This document shows positions 17,727 through 26,193 of a stretch of DNA of 64,000 nt, piece by piece. Each line of letters begins with the position of its first letter. Positions within the stretch are counted from its first letter, which is position 1. Where the stretch lies: the NCBI RefSeq assembly GCF_029201545.1, contig NZ_CP104007.1, positions 1,460,501-1,524,500 on the forward strand, in the 5' to 3' direction. The notes below the pieces were generated by a model. That model was not told where the DNA came from. It saw nothing but the letters and a program-made list of their open reading frames with translations, and ran no database searches. This DNA is from Devosia sp. FJ2-5-3 (GTDB taxonomy: Bacteria; Pseudomonadota; Alphaproteobacteria; Rhizobiales; Devosiaceae). Made by a program: the position numbers and the translations under genes.

Positions 17727-19496
17727 ATGGCCGACATCCCCCATGACGCGAGCGACATCGTCCCGCCCGCAGAAGTCGAGGAGATGGAGCTCTACCACCC
17801 GCATGGCTGGTGGACGAAATATGTCTTCTCGCAGGACGCCAAGGTCATCGCCGTGCAGTATGCGGCGACGGCGCTGGGAATTGGTTTTGTGGCGCTGGTC
17901 CTGTCCTGGCTCATCCGGCTGCAGCTGGGTTTTCCCGGCGTCTTCGACTTCATCGACGCCGACCGCTACTACCAGATCATCACCATGCACGGCATGATCA
18001 TGGTGGTGTACCTTCTCACCGCGCTGTTCCTCGGCGGCTTTGGCAATTATTTGATCCCGCTGATGGTGGGGGCGCGGGACATGGTGTTCCCCTACGCCAA
18101 CATGCTCAGCTACTGGCTTTACCTGCTCGCGGTGCTGCTCCTCGTGGCCAGCTTTTTCGTGCCGGGCGGGCCGACCGGCGCCGGCTGGACGCTCTATCCG
18201 CCGCAGGCAATCCTCTCCAATACCCCGGGCCAGCAATGGGGCATCATGCTGATGCTGGTGTCGTTGATCGTCTTCATCATCGGTTTCACCATGGGCGGGC
18301 TCAACTACACTGTCACCGTCCTGCAGGCGCGGGCGCGCGGGATGACGCTGATGCGGCTGCCCCTCACGATCTGGGGCATATTCGTCGCCACCGTCATGGC
18401 GCTGCTGGCGTTTCCGGCGCTGTTCGTGGCCGCCGTGATGATGCTGTTCGACAAATATCTTGGCACCAGCTTCTTCATGCCGACGCTGGTCGAGATGGGC
18501 GAGCAATTGAGCTATGGCGGGGGCAGCCCGATCCTCTTCCAACACCTGTTCTGGTTCTTCGGCCACCCGGAAGTCTATATCGTCGCCCTGCCGGCTTTCG
18601 GTATCGTCTCCGACCTGATCAGCACCCATGCGCGGCGCAATATCTTCGGCTATCGGATGATGGTCTGGGCCATTGTGGGCATCGGAGCGCTGAGCTTCAT
18701 CGTCTGGGCGCACCATATGTATGTCAGTGGCATGAACCCCTATTTCGGGTTCTTCTTTGCCACCACGACGCTGATCATCGCGGTGCCGACGGCGATCAAG
18801 GTCTATAATTGGGTGCTGACGCTCTGGCGCGGCGATATCCATTTCAACCCGCCGATGCTCTTCGCGCTTGGGTTCATCGTCACCTTCGTCAATGGCGGTT
18901 TGTCAGGCCTGTTTCTTGGCAATGTCGTCGTCGATGTGCCGCTCTCCGACACGATGTTTGTCGTCGCCCATTTCCATATGGTGATGGGCGTGGCGCCGAT
19001 CCTCGTCATCTTCGGGGCCATCTATCACTGGTATCCCAAGGTCACCGGCCGAATGCTGGGCGACGCCATGGCCAAGTTCCATTTCTGGGTCACGTTCCTG
19101 GGCGCCTATCTCATCTTTTTCCCCATGCACTATCTGGGCCTGATGGGTGTGCCGCGGCGCTATTTCGAGTCCTCCGACATCGACATCATGCCGGCTTCGG
19201 CGCATGGGCTGAACGTCTTCATTTCGGTGATGGCCTTTGTCGTCGGCTTTGCGCAGATCGTCTTCGTGTTCAACCTCATCTGGAGCCTGCGCCACGGCAA
19301 GGCCTCCGGTCCCAATCCCTGGCGCGCCACGACGCTCGAATGGCAGACGCCTCAAACCCCGCCGGCGCATGGCAATTGGGGCGATGAACTGCCAAACGTC
19401 TATCGCTGGGCCTATGACTACAGCGTGCCCGGCGCCGCCGAGGACTTCATCCCGCAAAACGTGCCCGGCGCCCTTTCGAGGGGAGACACGACATGA
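17727..19496 (+). CDS. ctaD: Cytochrome c oxidase subunit I
   Basis: 589 residues, twelve or more membrane helices, the catalytic subunit. Low-spin heme ligand in MHGMIMV near residue 86, the proton-channel Glu in WFFGHPEVY near 274 (type A1), the CuB His pair in AHHMYVSG near 328, and heme ligands in VAHFHMVMG near 412. A TTG start at 17688 is possible, but GAGGAGGAG just before the ATG at 17727 decides for the latter. The last four bases overlap the next gene. It reduces oxygen to water and pumps protons. Confidence 0.95.
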   Translation: MADIPHDASDIVPPAEVEEMELYHPHGWWTKYVFSQDAKVIAVQYAATALGIGFVALVLSWLIRLQLGFPGVFDFIDADRYYQIITMHGMIMVVYLLTALFLGGFGNYLIPLMVGARDMVFPYANMLSYWLYLLAVLLLVASFFVPGGPTGAGWTLYPPQAILSNTPGQQWGIMLMLVSLIVFIIGFTMGGLNYTVTVLQARARGMTLMRLPLTIWGIFVATVMALLAFPALFVAAVMMLFDKYLGTSFFMPTLVEMGEQLSYGGGSPILFQHLFWFFGHPEVYIVALPAFGIVSDLISTHARRNIFGYRMMVWAIVGIGALSFIVWAHHMYVSGMNPYFGFFFATTTLIIAVPTAIKVYNWVLTLWRGDIHFNPPMLFALGFIVTFVNGGLSGLFLGNVVVDVPLSDTMFVVAHFHMVMGVAPILVIFGAIYHWYPKVTGRMLGDAMAKFHFWVTFLGAYLIFFPMHYLGLMGVPRRYFESSDIDIMPASAHGLNVFISVMAFVVGFAQIVFVFNLIWSLRHGKASGPNPWRATTLEWQTPQTPPAHGNWGDELPNVYRWAYDYSVPGAAEDFIPQNVPGALSRGDTT

Positions 19497-20212
19497 GCGC
19501 GGTCCTCGGGTTCATCGCCATCATGACACTCATCGTCGGCTGGTGGTTCGCCCAGCAAGGCCTGGCGGTCAAACCGTGGTTGCAGGTGGACGGACCCGCC
19601 GGAGCAATCCAGCGGGACGGCCCGCGCTATGTGCCGGCACAAATCGGACTGGGGGTGTTCCTGGCGGTGGTCGGGTCACTGTTCGCGCTGCTGATCACGG
19701 GATATCTGCTGCGCTCGGAGGGGGGCGACTGGCGGGCCATGCCGCTGCCGTGGCTCGTCTGGCCGAATACGCTCGCCCTTGTGGCCAGTGGCGCAGCCCT
19801 CGAATGGGCCCTGTCGGCGGCGCGGGCCGGGGCGCTCGACAAGGCGCGCAGCGGCGTCCTCGTGGCCCTTGCCGGAACGGCACTGTTCCTCGTCGGCCAG
19901 TTCGTCACCTGGCGGATGCTTGCTGCCAGCGGCAATTTCGTCAATTCCGGCCCCGCGGACAGCTTCTTCTATCTCATGACCGCGGCCCATGGCCTGCACA
20001 TCATCGGGGGCATGGTCGCCCTGGCGCGCAGCCATGACCGGATATTGCGCGGCGAAAGGCTCGACCGCATCCAGATCAGCGTTGAGCTATCGACTATCTA
20101 CCTGCTGTTCATGCTGTTCGTGTGGGTCTTGCTGCTCATGGTCCTCTCCGGCGGGGCGGCCGAATTCCTTGCCCTTTGCGGCCAGATCCTGTTCGATGGA
20201 GGTGTCCCATGA
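19493..20212 (+). CDS. Heme-copper oxidase subunit III-like membrane protein
   Basis: 239 residues with about six to seven membrane segments. FVNSGPADSFFYLMTAAHGLHIIGGMVAL matches the conserved late helices of subunit III (the true subunit III of this operon has FFMITGFHGTHVSIGVIFL at the same place). The N-terminal third is divergent and carries a soluble loop (VDGPAGAIQRDGPRYVPAQ). The gene overlaps ctaD and the following subunit III gene by 4 bases each. It is therefore translationally coupled and surely part of the complex or its assembly. Having two subunit III-like genes side by side is the odd feature. Confidence 0.78.
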   Translation: MSAVLGFIAIMTLIVGWWFAQQGLAVKPWLQVDGPAGAIQRDGPRYVPAQIGLGVFLAVVGSLFALLITGYLLRSEGGDWRAMPLPWLVWPNTLALVASGAALEWALSAARAGALDKARSGVLVALAGTALFLVGQFVTWRMLAASGNFVNSGPADSFFYLMTAAHGLHIIGGMVALARSHDRILRGERLDRIQISVELSTIYLLFMLFVWVLLLMVLSGGAAEFLALCGQILFDGGVP

Positions 20213-20931
20213 GCGATCCAGCATTGCCCCCGGGGCACGCACCCACGGTCCAGGCTCCCGGCTGGCGCGGCATCGTGGCCGATTGGTCCTCCGACCAGCG
20301 CTCCTTCAAGACCGCCTCCTGGGGCAAGGTGATGATGTGGGTGTTTCTCTTGAGCGACACCTTCATCTTCGGCTGTTTCCTGCTCTCCTACATGACAGCC
20401 CGCATGTCGACGACCGTGCCTTGGCCCAATGCCAGCGAGGTCTTCTCGCTCGAGATAGGCGGCACCCACATGCCGCTCCTCCTCATCGCCATCATGACTT
20501 TCGTGCTCATCACCTCAAGCGGCACCATGGCGATGGCGGTCAATTTCGGCTATCAGCGCGACCGGCTCAAGACCGCGGTACTGTTGCTGCTGACCGCTGC
20601 GCTCGGGGTGACCTTCGTGGGCATGCAGGCCTTCGAATGGAGCAAGCTGATCAGCGAGGGCGTTCGTCCGTGGGGCAATCCCTGGGGCGCCCAACAGTTT
20701 GGCGCGACCTTCTTCATGATCACCGGCTTTCACGGCACCCATGTCAGCATCGGCGTCATTTTCCTGCTGATCACGGCGCGCAAGGTGTGGCGCGGCGATT
20801 TCGACACCGGGCGCCCCGGCTTCTTCACGTCCCGCAAGGGGCGCTATGAAATGGTCGAAATCATGGGCCTTTACTGGCACTTCGTCGATCTGGTCTGGGT
20901 CTTCATTTTTGCCCTGTTCTACCTGTGGTGA
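20209..20931 (+). CDS. ctaE: Cytochrome c oxidase subunit III
   Basis: 240 residues. It starts at the ATG at 20209, overlapping the preceding gene by 4 bases; longer readings upstream run through that gene in another frame. Typical subunit III content: WGKVMMWVFLLSDTFIFG, FVGMQAFEWSKLI, FHGTHVSIGV and the end GLYWHFVDLVWVFIFALFYLW. It stabilises subunit I and lines the proton entry. No enzyme cofactor is expected. Confidence 0.93.
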   Translation: MSDPALPPGHAPTVQAPGWRGIVADWSSDQRSFKTASWGKVMMWVFLLSDTFIFGCFLLSYMTARMSTTVPWPNASEVFSLEIGGTHMPLLLIAIMTFVLITSSGTMAMAVNFGYQRDRLKTAVLLLLTAALGVTFVGMQAFEWSKLISEGVRPWGNPWGAQQFGATFFMITGFHGTHVSIGVIFLLITARKVWRGDFDTGRPGFFTSRKGRYEMVEIMGLYWHFVDLVWVFIFALFYLW

Positions 20932-20936
20932 GCCCG

Positions 20937-21296
20937 ATGACACATAACGCGACTGCCGCCGCACCCCCGGCCTCCGCCCACACCGACACCCAGCAGCATC
21001 CGATCCGGCTATATCTGGTGGTGTGGGGCTGGCTGTTCATCCTCAGCGTCGGCTCCTACATGGTCGATATCCTGCAGTTCCAGGGCCTGTTGCGCTGGGG
21101 GCTGATCCTGACGCTGATGCTGCTCAAGGCGGGGCTGATCGTTTCGATCTTCATGCATATGCGCTGGGAGCGGCTGGCGCTGAGCTACGCCATCCTCGTT
21201 CCGCCGGTCCTGATCCTGGTGTTCGTGGCACTGATGTCGCTGGAGGCCACCTACACGCAGATGACCCGCGTCCTGTTCCTCAACGGAACGACGTAG
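20937..21296 (+). CDS. ctaF: Cytochrome c oxidase subunit IV, prokaryotic type
   Basis: 119 residues with three membrane segments: YLVVWGWLFILSVGSYMV, WGLILTLMLLKAGLIVSIFMHM and YAILVPPVLILVFVALMS. The middle segment with LLKAGLIVSIFMHMRWE is the family mark of small subunit IV proteins of caa3/aa3 oxidases. A GTG at 20925 overlaps the previous gene; the ATG at 20937 follows GGTGAG by a normal distance and is preferred. Last gene of the oxidase operon. No ctaB or ctaG assembly gene is present in the window. Confidence 0.88.
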   Translation: MTHNATAAAPPASAHTDTQQHPIRLYLVVWGWLFILSVGSYMVDILQFQGLLRWGLILTLMLLKAGLIVSIFMHMRWERLALSYAILVPPVLILVFVALMSLEATYTQMTRVLFLNGTT

Positions 21297-21348
21297 AGCG
21301 CTCCCGGCACCCGGCTCCGAGGGCATGTTTTGGCGCGCGCTTGGAAAA

Positions 21349-21424
21349 TGGTGGGCCCACCAGGACTCGAACCTGGAACCAGACCGTTATGAGCGGTCGG
21401 CTCTAACCATTGAGCTATAGGCCC
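21349..21424 (-). tRNA. tRNA with CAU anticodon, probably tRNA-Ile2
   Basis: A complete 76-nt cloverleaf on the minus strand. Acceptor GGGCCTA pairs with TGGGCCC, the anticodon stem GACCG/CGGTC carries the loop CTCATAA, and the T-arm is CCAGG-TTCGAGT-CCTGG. Discriminator A and an encoded CCA follow. Anticodon CAU could be Met or the lysidine-modified Ile2. C4-G69, C5-G68 and the GACCGCTCATAACGGTC stem resemble tRNA-Ile2, which reads AUA after modification by TilS. Isotype is inference; the tRNA itself is certain. Confidence 0.9.
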
Positions 21425-21525
21425 CTAGGTAGCCTCTTAGCAGGGGCGTGGGTGGTGTCAAAGGGTTTGGTGGAAATCTTGCCTGGTTTTTCGCGGCACT
21501 CGCCCTGGGCGCTCGCGAGGGGCGA

Positions 21526-21729
21526 TCAGGCGGTCTTGGACATGCGCTGAAAGGCGACTTTTGCCACCACATTGCCCTTGCCAATGGCCTCATTGGTCTT
21601 GATGGACATCATCGAATTGGCGGTGGCGGAAAACTGCTGGACACGCGCGAAGCCTTCCTTGCGGGCACTTCGGTAGTACTCCATCTGCTGCCAGCGCGTC
21701 ATTTGGGAGATTTTACTGATGCTTGCCAT
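21526..21729 (-). CDS. Small protein of unknown function
   Basis: 67 residues from the ATG at 21729 (a GTG two codons earlier is possible). The sequence is basic and polar: it starts MASISKISQMTRWQQMEYYRSARKE-type and ends VAKVAFQRMSKTA. It has no signal peptide or membrane segment and is likely helical. I do not recognise the family. There is no clear ribosome-binding site. It lies 43 bases after the LysE-type gene on the same strand and before the tRNA. Length, amino-acid make-up and fit in the gap make a real gene more likely than not. Confidence 0.5.
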   Translation of the reverse strand: MASISKISQMTRWQQMEYYRSARKEGFARVQQFSATANSMMSIKTNEAIGKGNVVAKVAFQRMSKTA

Positions 21730-21772
21730 GAGCACAGTCTGGCGCGCAAAAGTTAGCGGGGATTTAACAGGG

Positions 21773-22384
21773 CTAGTGCTGGAAGACGACGAGGCCGGCG
21801 GCCCCGGCCATCATGGCGCCGGCAGTCTTGTTGAGACGGCCCAGGGCCTTTTCGCTCCTGAACATTTCGCGCGCGGCAGAGGCGAGCCAGGCATAGCCGC
21901 AGCCGATCAGCAGCAGGACCACCACCACGATAATCGTCAGCTCGATGAAGGCGACGGGGTTCATCTGGTCGAGCGGGATCACGGTGGGGAGGATGGCGAG
22001 ATAGAAGACGATGGTCTTGGGATTGCCCATGGTCAGGGAAAAACCGGCCAGGAAGGTTTTCCAGGGGTCTTCATTCTTGGGCTTCATCTGTTCGGAGCCG
22101 GGACGGGCAGTCCAGAACTTCCAGGCGATGAAGAGGAGATAGGCGGCGCCCGCCCAGCGGACGATGACAAAGATGGGCGCGAAATAGGTGGCGATGGCCG
22201 CCAGGCCGAAGACCGCGAAGACGAAATAGACGAGATCGCCGGCGAGGATGCCCAGCACCATTGGAAAAGCGCCCTTGAACCCGCCGCCCAGAGCGCGGGC
22301 AACGACCGCAGCGACGCCAGGGCCGGGTACCAGCACGGCGATAGCATAGGCGATGGTGAAGGCGGCGAGGGTGAAGAGGTCCAT
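21773..22384 (-). CDS. LysE/RhtB family amino acid exporter
   Basis: 203 residues with six membrane segments. The family motif AVLVPGPGVAAVVARALGGG follows the first segment. The second half has TMGNPKTIVFYLAILPTVIPL, the LysE signature around the Gly-Asn-Pro-Lys. The start at 22384 places the first segment at the very N-terminus as in relatives; an upstream reading to 22417 adds 11 residues. The family exports basic or neutral amino acids and related compounds across the inner membrane. Which one is unknown, and no regulator of the LysG/LysR type is adjacent. Confidence 0.9.
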   Translation of the reverse strand: MDLFTLAAFTIAYAIAVLVPGPGVAAVVARALGGGFKGAFPMVLGILAGDLVYFVFAVFGLAAIATYFAPIFVIVRWAGAAYLLFIAWKFWTARPGSEQMKPKNEDPWKTFLAGFSLTMGNPKTIVFYLAILPTVIPLDQMNPVAFIELTIIVVVVLLLIGCGYAWLASAAREMFRSEKALGRLNKTAGAMMAGAAGLVVFQH

Positions 22385-22571
22385 CTGGCGGCGTCCGGCT
22401 GGGCAGAATGGCCACACTCCTACTCCCGACTGACCGGATTGGCCAGAGGCCGGTTGACGCTGGTTTCGGCTGCGCTATCTATGATGAACCGCAATTCGAC
22501 CGGATGGTGCCCAATGGAACGCTTCTCCACCGCAATGCCGACCTGCCTTGCCCTTGGAGAATTCTCGTTCC

Positions 22572-24161
22572 ATGCCTCAATCCCTGACGATTTCGCAGCT
22601 TTCCTATATCGGCCCTGACGGCCAGAAGCTCTTTTCCAATCTCGATCTGACTTTTGGCCCAGGGCGCACAGGCCTTGTGGGGCGTAACGGCGTGGGCAAA
22701 ACCACGCTGCTCAGATTGATTGCGGGTGAACTCGTGCCTGCCGCCGGCACGGTAAGCCTTACAGGCCGGCTGGGCATTTTGCGCCAGCAGGTGCAACCGG
22801 CCGCGGGAGAAACCATCGCCGATCTGTTTGGTGTTCGAGAAGGCCTGGCCTTGCTCGAAAGGGCGACGAATGGCACCGCCGATGTCGATGAGCTTGCCGA
22901 TGCCGACTGGACACTGGAGCCGCGGTTGGAGGCGGCGCTGGAAAAACTTGGCCTGGCGGTGGGGCCGGACACGGCACTTTCGACGCTCTCGGGTGGGCAG
23001 CGGACACGGGCGGCGCTGGCCGCATTGGTGTTTGCCGAGCCGGATCTGATCCTTCTCGATGAGCCAACCAACAATCTCGACGCCGAGGGACGGACCGCAG
23101 TGGCCGATATGCTGGCAGGGTGGCGGGGGGCGGCTATCGTCGTCAGCCATGATCGCAATCTGCTGGAAAATGTCGATGCTATCGTCGAGCTGACAAGCCT
23201 CGGCGCCAAATATTACGGCGGCGGCTGGAGCCAGTATCGGGAGCGCAGGGCGCTCGAGCTGCAGGCGGCAGAGCGGGACCGTGACGTGGCCGAGCGGGAG
23301 GTGCGCGAGGTGGCGCGCAAGGCGCAGGAGGCGCGCGAAAAGCAGGCCCAGCGCGATGCCGGCGGGCGGCGCAAGGCGGCGAAGGGCGATATGCCAAAAA
23401 TCGTACTCGGCGGGCTCAAGCGTCGCGCCGAGGAGACGGCGGGAGGGCTCGATACTCTCGCGGAAAGGCAGGCCGAGACCGCGCAGGAGCAGGCCCGGGC
23501 GGCGCGGGAGAGAATCGAAATCCTCACCCCATTCGCGGTAAAACTGGCGCCGACGCACTTGCCGCGCAGCAAGGTCGTGCTGCGGGCGGTGGGGTTGAGC
23601 GGGGGCTATGACCCTGAGCAGCCGGTCATCCGCGATGTGTCGTTTGAAATCGTCGGGCCGGAGCGGGTGGCGATCACCGGCGACAATGGAACTGGCAAGA
23701 CGACGCTGCTGAAGCTGCTGACGGGGAGCCTAGCACCGAGCGCGGGGAGCGTGCAGATGGGCGGGCCCTTTGCATTGCTCGACCAACAGGTGGGACTCTT
23801 GCAGCGGGAGGCCAGCATCGTCGACAATTTCCGCCGGCTCAATCCGGAGAGTAGCGAGAATGATTGCCGGGCCTTGCTCGCCGCATTCAGTTTTCGCGCG
23901 GATGCGGCACTGCAGGAGGTGGGAACGCTGAGTGGCGGGGAAATGCTACGGGCCGGGCTGGCCTGCGCCGTCGGCGGGAAAACGCCGCCGATCCTGCTGG
24001 TGCTCGATGAGCCCACCAATCATCTCGATATCGACGCGATCATGGAGATCGAGGCAGGGCTGCGGGCCTATGACGGGGCGCTGCTGGTGGTGAGCCACGA
24101 CCGGGCGTTTCTCGAGGCCATCGGAATCACGCGGGAAGTGCGGCTGGGGGAGGGCCGCTAG
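22572..24161 (+). CDS. ABC-F family ATPase
   Basis: 529 residues, two ABC ATPase domains on one chain without membrane segments. Walker A GRNGVGKTT and signature LSGGQRTRAAL are in the first half, GDNGTGKTT and LSGGEMLRAGL in the second. A charged coiled region (AERDRDVAEREVREVARKAQ) links them, as in ABC-F proteins that act on the ribosome. An upstream TTG at 22548 is possible, but the ATG at 22572 after GGAGA begins at the usual MPQSLTI-type start. Subfamily (Uup, EttA, YheS or other) is not decided by eye. The stop lies 35 bases inside the convergent gene. Confidence 0.88.
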   Translation: MPQSLTISQLSYIGPDGQKLFSNLDLTFGPGRTGLVGRNGVGKTTLLRLIAGELVPAAGTVSLTGRLGILRQQVQPAAGETIADLFGVREGLALLERATNGTADVDELADADWTLEPRLEAALEKLGLAVGPDTALSTLSGGQRTRAALAALVFAEPDLILLDEPTNNLDAEGRTAVADMLAGWRGAAIVVSHDRNLLENVDAIVELTSLGAKYYGGGWSQYRERRALELQAAERDRDVAEREVREVARKAQEAREKQAQRDAGGRRKAAKGDMPKIVLGGLKRRAEETAGGLDTLAERQAETAQEQARAARERIEILTPFAVKLAPTHLPRSKVVLRAVGLSGGYDPEQPVIRDVSFEIVGPERVAITGDNGTGKTTLLKLLTGSLAPSAGSVQMGGPFALLDQQVGLLQREASIVDNFRRLNPESSENDCRALLAAFSFRADAALQEVGTLSGGEMLRAGLACAVGGKTPPILLVLDEPTNHLDIDAIMEIEAGLRAYDGALLVVSHDRAFLEAIGITREVRLGEGR

Positions 24162-25230
24162 GGCCCGCAAGGAGCGGCTCCATGATGCGCTGGGACAGGG
24201 CGGCGTCTTCGAGGAGGGGCGTGAGATCGGTGACTTGGTCAAGCGAGCCCATGATGGGCAAATTTCCGAGTTCCGGATCGGTGATGGCCGCCAGGAGTGC
24301 CGCAATGGCATCGTCGGCATTGATGGTGGCGAAGGGGCGCTCGTGATAGGGGCCGACGATGGGCTCGAAGACGCCTATTTCGAGCCGGTTCTGGCTGTGG
24401 GCGAGCTCGAGATAGGCCGCTGCGAGGGCTTCGCCGCGCGGTTTCCATTCGGATGCGGTGAGCGCCGCATGCATATGCGGGGACAGGCGCGCGGCGATGG
24501 GGAGCCTGGCGAAGGCGCTGCCGATCCATTTGGAATAGGGGGCATATCTTCGTTCGAGCAGGAAGCCCATGCGGATGATGTCCCGCGCCAGACGGGCCGC
24601 GATGATGCGGGATCCGAGATCGTCCCCGACCTGGCCGGTGCGGCCGACAAAGGCCTGTTCCTCGGCGATGCGCCGCCATTGGCACGCGAGCTTGTAGAGC
24701 CAGACATCGTGCGGGAAATAGGCCATGGCGTCGCGCGCTTTGCTCAGGCGGCCATCGTCGTCGTGGAACACGGCGCCGGCGGTGAAGGCGAGGAGTTTTT
24801 GTTCGGCAAAACCAAGCCATTGGCGGGCGGTGATTGCGTCGAGGGAACGCAAGCCGAGATGGGCTTCGAGCCGGGCTTCGAGAGTGTGGATTTCCAGGCC
24901 ATGGGCTATGGCGCCTGCGGATTCTGGGCCGTTGGCGGCAGGATGGGGCCGGCTGCGCCAGCCGATGGGCTCACCGAGATAGGTCTGTGGCGCGACTTCG
25001 GCAAAGGCATCGACCAAATGCCTGGCATGGGTGGCAAAGTCCTCGGCTGTCACGATCAGATGGACCCGGGGCCCCCAATTGTGATCCCGCGACGTTTCAT
25101 CGTCGAAGCCCAGCAGCTCCGATCCGTATCCGATGAGGGCAGCCGCGTGGGGCAGGTCCGGAGCGGCCTTGGCGAGCCAGGGCCGCACGATCTCGGCGTA
25201 GAAGCGGCGCGATAATTCTATGCCTTGCAT
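24127..25230 (-). CDS. DUF4037-like nucleotidyltransferase-fold protein
   Basis: 367 residues from the ATG at 25230; GGAGCCG lies 8 bases upstream and relatives begin with the same (M)xGxELSRxFY pattern. The N-terminal part resembles a nucleotidyltransferase core (LIGYGSELLGFDDETSRDHNWGP), where the paired acidic residues of SRDHNWGPR replace the classical GSD motif. The C-terminal helical region matches DUF4037. Function is unknown; nucleotide transfer is possible but unproven. Its 5' end is overlapped by the preceding kinase gene for 134 bases in another frame, and its 3' end overlaps the ABC-F gene by 35 bases. Confidence 0.75.
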   Translation of the reverse strand: MQGIELSRRFYAEIVRPWLAKAAPDLPHAAALIGYGSELLGFDDETSRDHNWGPRVHLIVTAEDFATHARHLVDAFAEVAPQTYLGEPIGWRSRPHPAANGPESAGAIAHGLEIHTLEARLEAHLGLRSLDAITARQWLGFAEQKLLAFTAGAVFHDDDGRLSKARDAMAYFPHDVWLYKLACQWRRIAEEQAFVGRTGQVGDDLGSRIIAARLARDIIRMGFLLERRYAPYSKWIGSAFARLPIAARLSPHMHAALTASEWKPRGEALAAAYLELAHSQNRLEIGVFEPIVGPYHERPFATINADDAIAALLAAITDPELGNLPIMGSLDQVTDLTPLLEDAALSQRIMEPLLAGPSGPPPAALPA

Positions 25231-26158
25231 CAGATCGGCTCCGCTCCCCAGGATTGCGGCTGACAATTGATGGATCGTGACCTTCGGTCAAGCGCGGTGG
25301 GCGGAGCCTTTGTTCCTGGGGCCCGCTCAAGGCGGCGGCGATGGTAGCGCAGCGGTGGGTGGCCCATTCAACCAGCCGGGTATCTGCATCGGCCTGGGCT
25401 TCTGCGCGGATCTGGAGGCCGATGCGCAATTGGTAGCGGAGAAGACGCGCGGCATCGGCCGAACGATAGGGTTCGTTGACCTCGATGTAACTGCACTGGG
25501 CCTCCATGCAGTCGAGCCAGGGACGCCAGAAGAAGAGATTGGCAAGGTCGTAGGCGGGATCGCCTGTCATCGCCTCGGACCAGTCGAGAACGGCGCTGAT
25601 CCTGCCATCGGCCACGAGAACATTGTTGGACCCGAAATCGCCATGGACGAGGCCATGGGGCGCGCCATAGTCGAATGCCTCCAGCAGGGCGAGCCATTGA
25701 GGTGGGCCCTCTATGCTCAGGATGAAGTCGCGCCAGGATGAAAATCCGGCCTTGCCCTGGGCGCTGAAAGGGCCATAGCCGGTGACAGGACTGATGTCCG
25801 AGGCCGCGATGACGTCCATCATGGCGCAGACAGCCGGAGCAATCTCCCTCGTAGCAGTTCCCAAGGATTGGAGCGTCCGGCCAGGGGCCTTCTCGGAAAT
25901 GCAGGCCCAGCCATCGCCGATGGGCAAGATGTCGAGCACGATTGGGGCCAGCGTGGTCGGCCAGCGGCTTGCCACCAGCCGGTCTTTGTCGAAGCCGTCA
26001 CGTGTGGAGGCGGCCCGAACGACAACGTCCCGGCCGTCCACACTGGCAGAGAAGGCCTGGCTGTCGTCCCCTTCTTCCAGCTGCGAGAGGTGGAGGAAGG
26101 GGCCGTAGGCATCCCGCAGGAAGCGACCTATTTCAGGGATCGAAAATCTGGTCTTCAT
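25097..26158 (-). CDS. Aminoglycoside phosphotransferase-family kinase with unusual C-terminal extension
   Basis: 353 residues. The APH fold is clear to about residue 285: catalytic HGDFGSNNVLV with the Asp and Asn, then VLDWSEAMTGDPAYDLAN with the metal Asp. The last 70 or so residues (from about QEQRLRPPRLTEG on) are Arg/Pro-rich and unlike the family. The final 134 bases are read in a second frame over the start of the DUF4037-like gene. A lost stop codon or a frameshift near 25300 would explain this; sequencing error is equally possible. Substrate unknown; relatives act on hygromycin, choline-like or other small alcohols. Confidence 0.75.
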   Translation of the reverse strand: MKTRFSIPEIGRFLRDAYGPFLHLSQLEEGDDSQAFSASVDGRDVVVRAASTRDGFDKDRLVASRWPTTLAPIVLDILPIGDGWACISEKAPGRTLQSLGTATREIAPAVCAMMDVIAASDISPVTGYGPFSAQGKAGFSSWRDFILSIEGPPQWLALLEAFDYGAPHGLVHGDFGSNNVLVADGRISAVLDWSEAMTGDPAYDLANLFFWRPWLDCMEAQCSYIEVNEPYRSADAARLLRYQLRIGLQIRAEAQADADTRLVEWATHRCATIAAALSGPQEQRLRPPRLTEGHDPSIVSRNPGERSRSDARHRIIAPLLRRDRAALARQGRSGPAPRGCPHRIRIGAAGLRR

Positions 26159-26193
26159 GAGCAGCGAGCTCCCTGCAGTTCACGCCGGGATCG

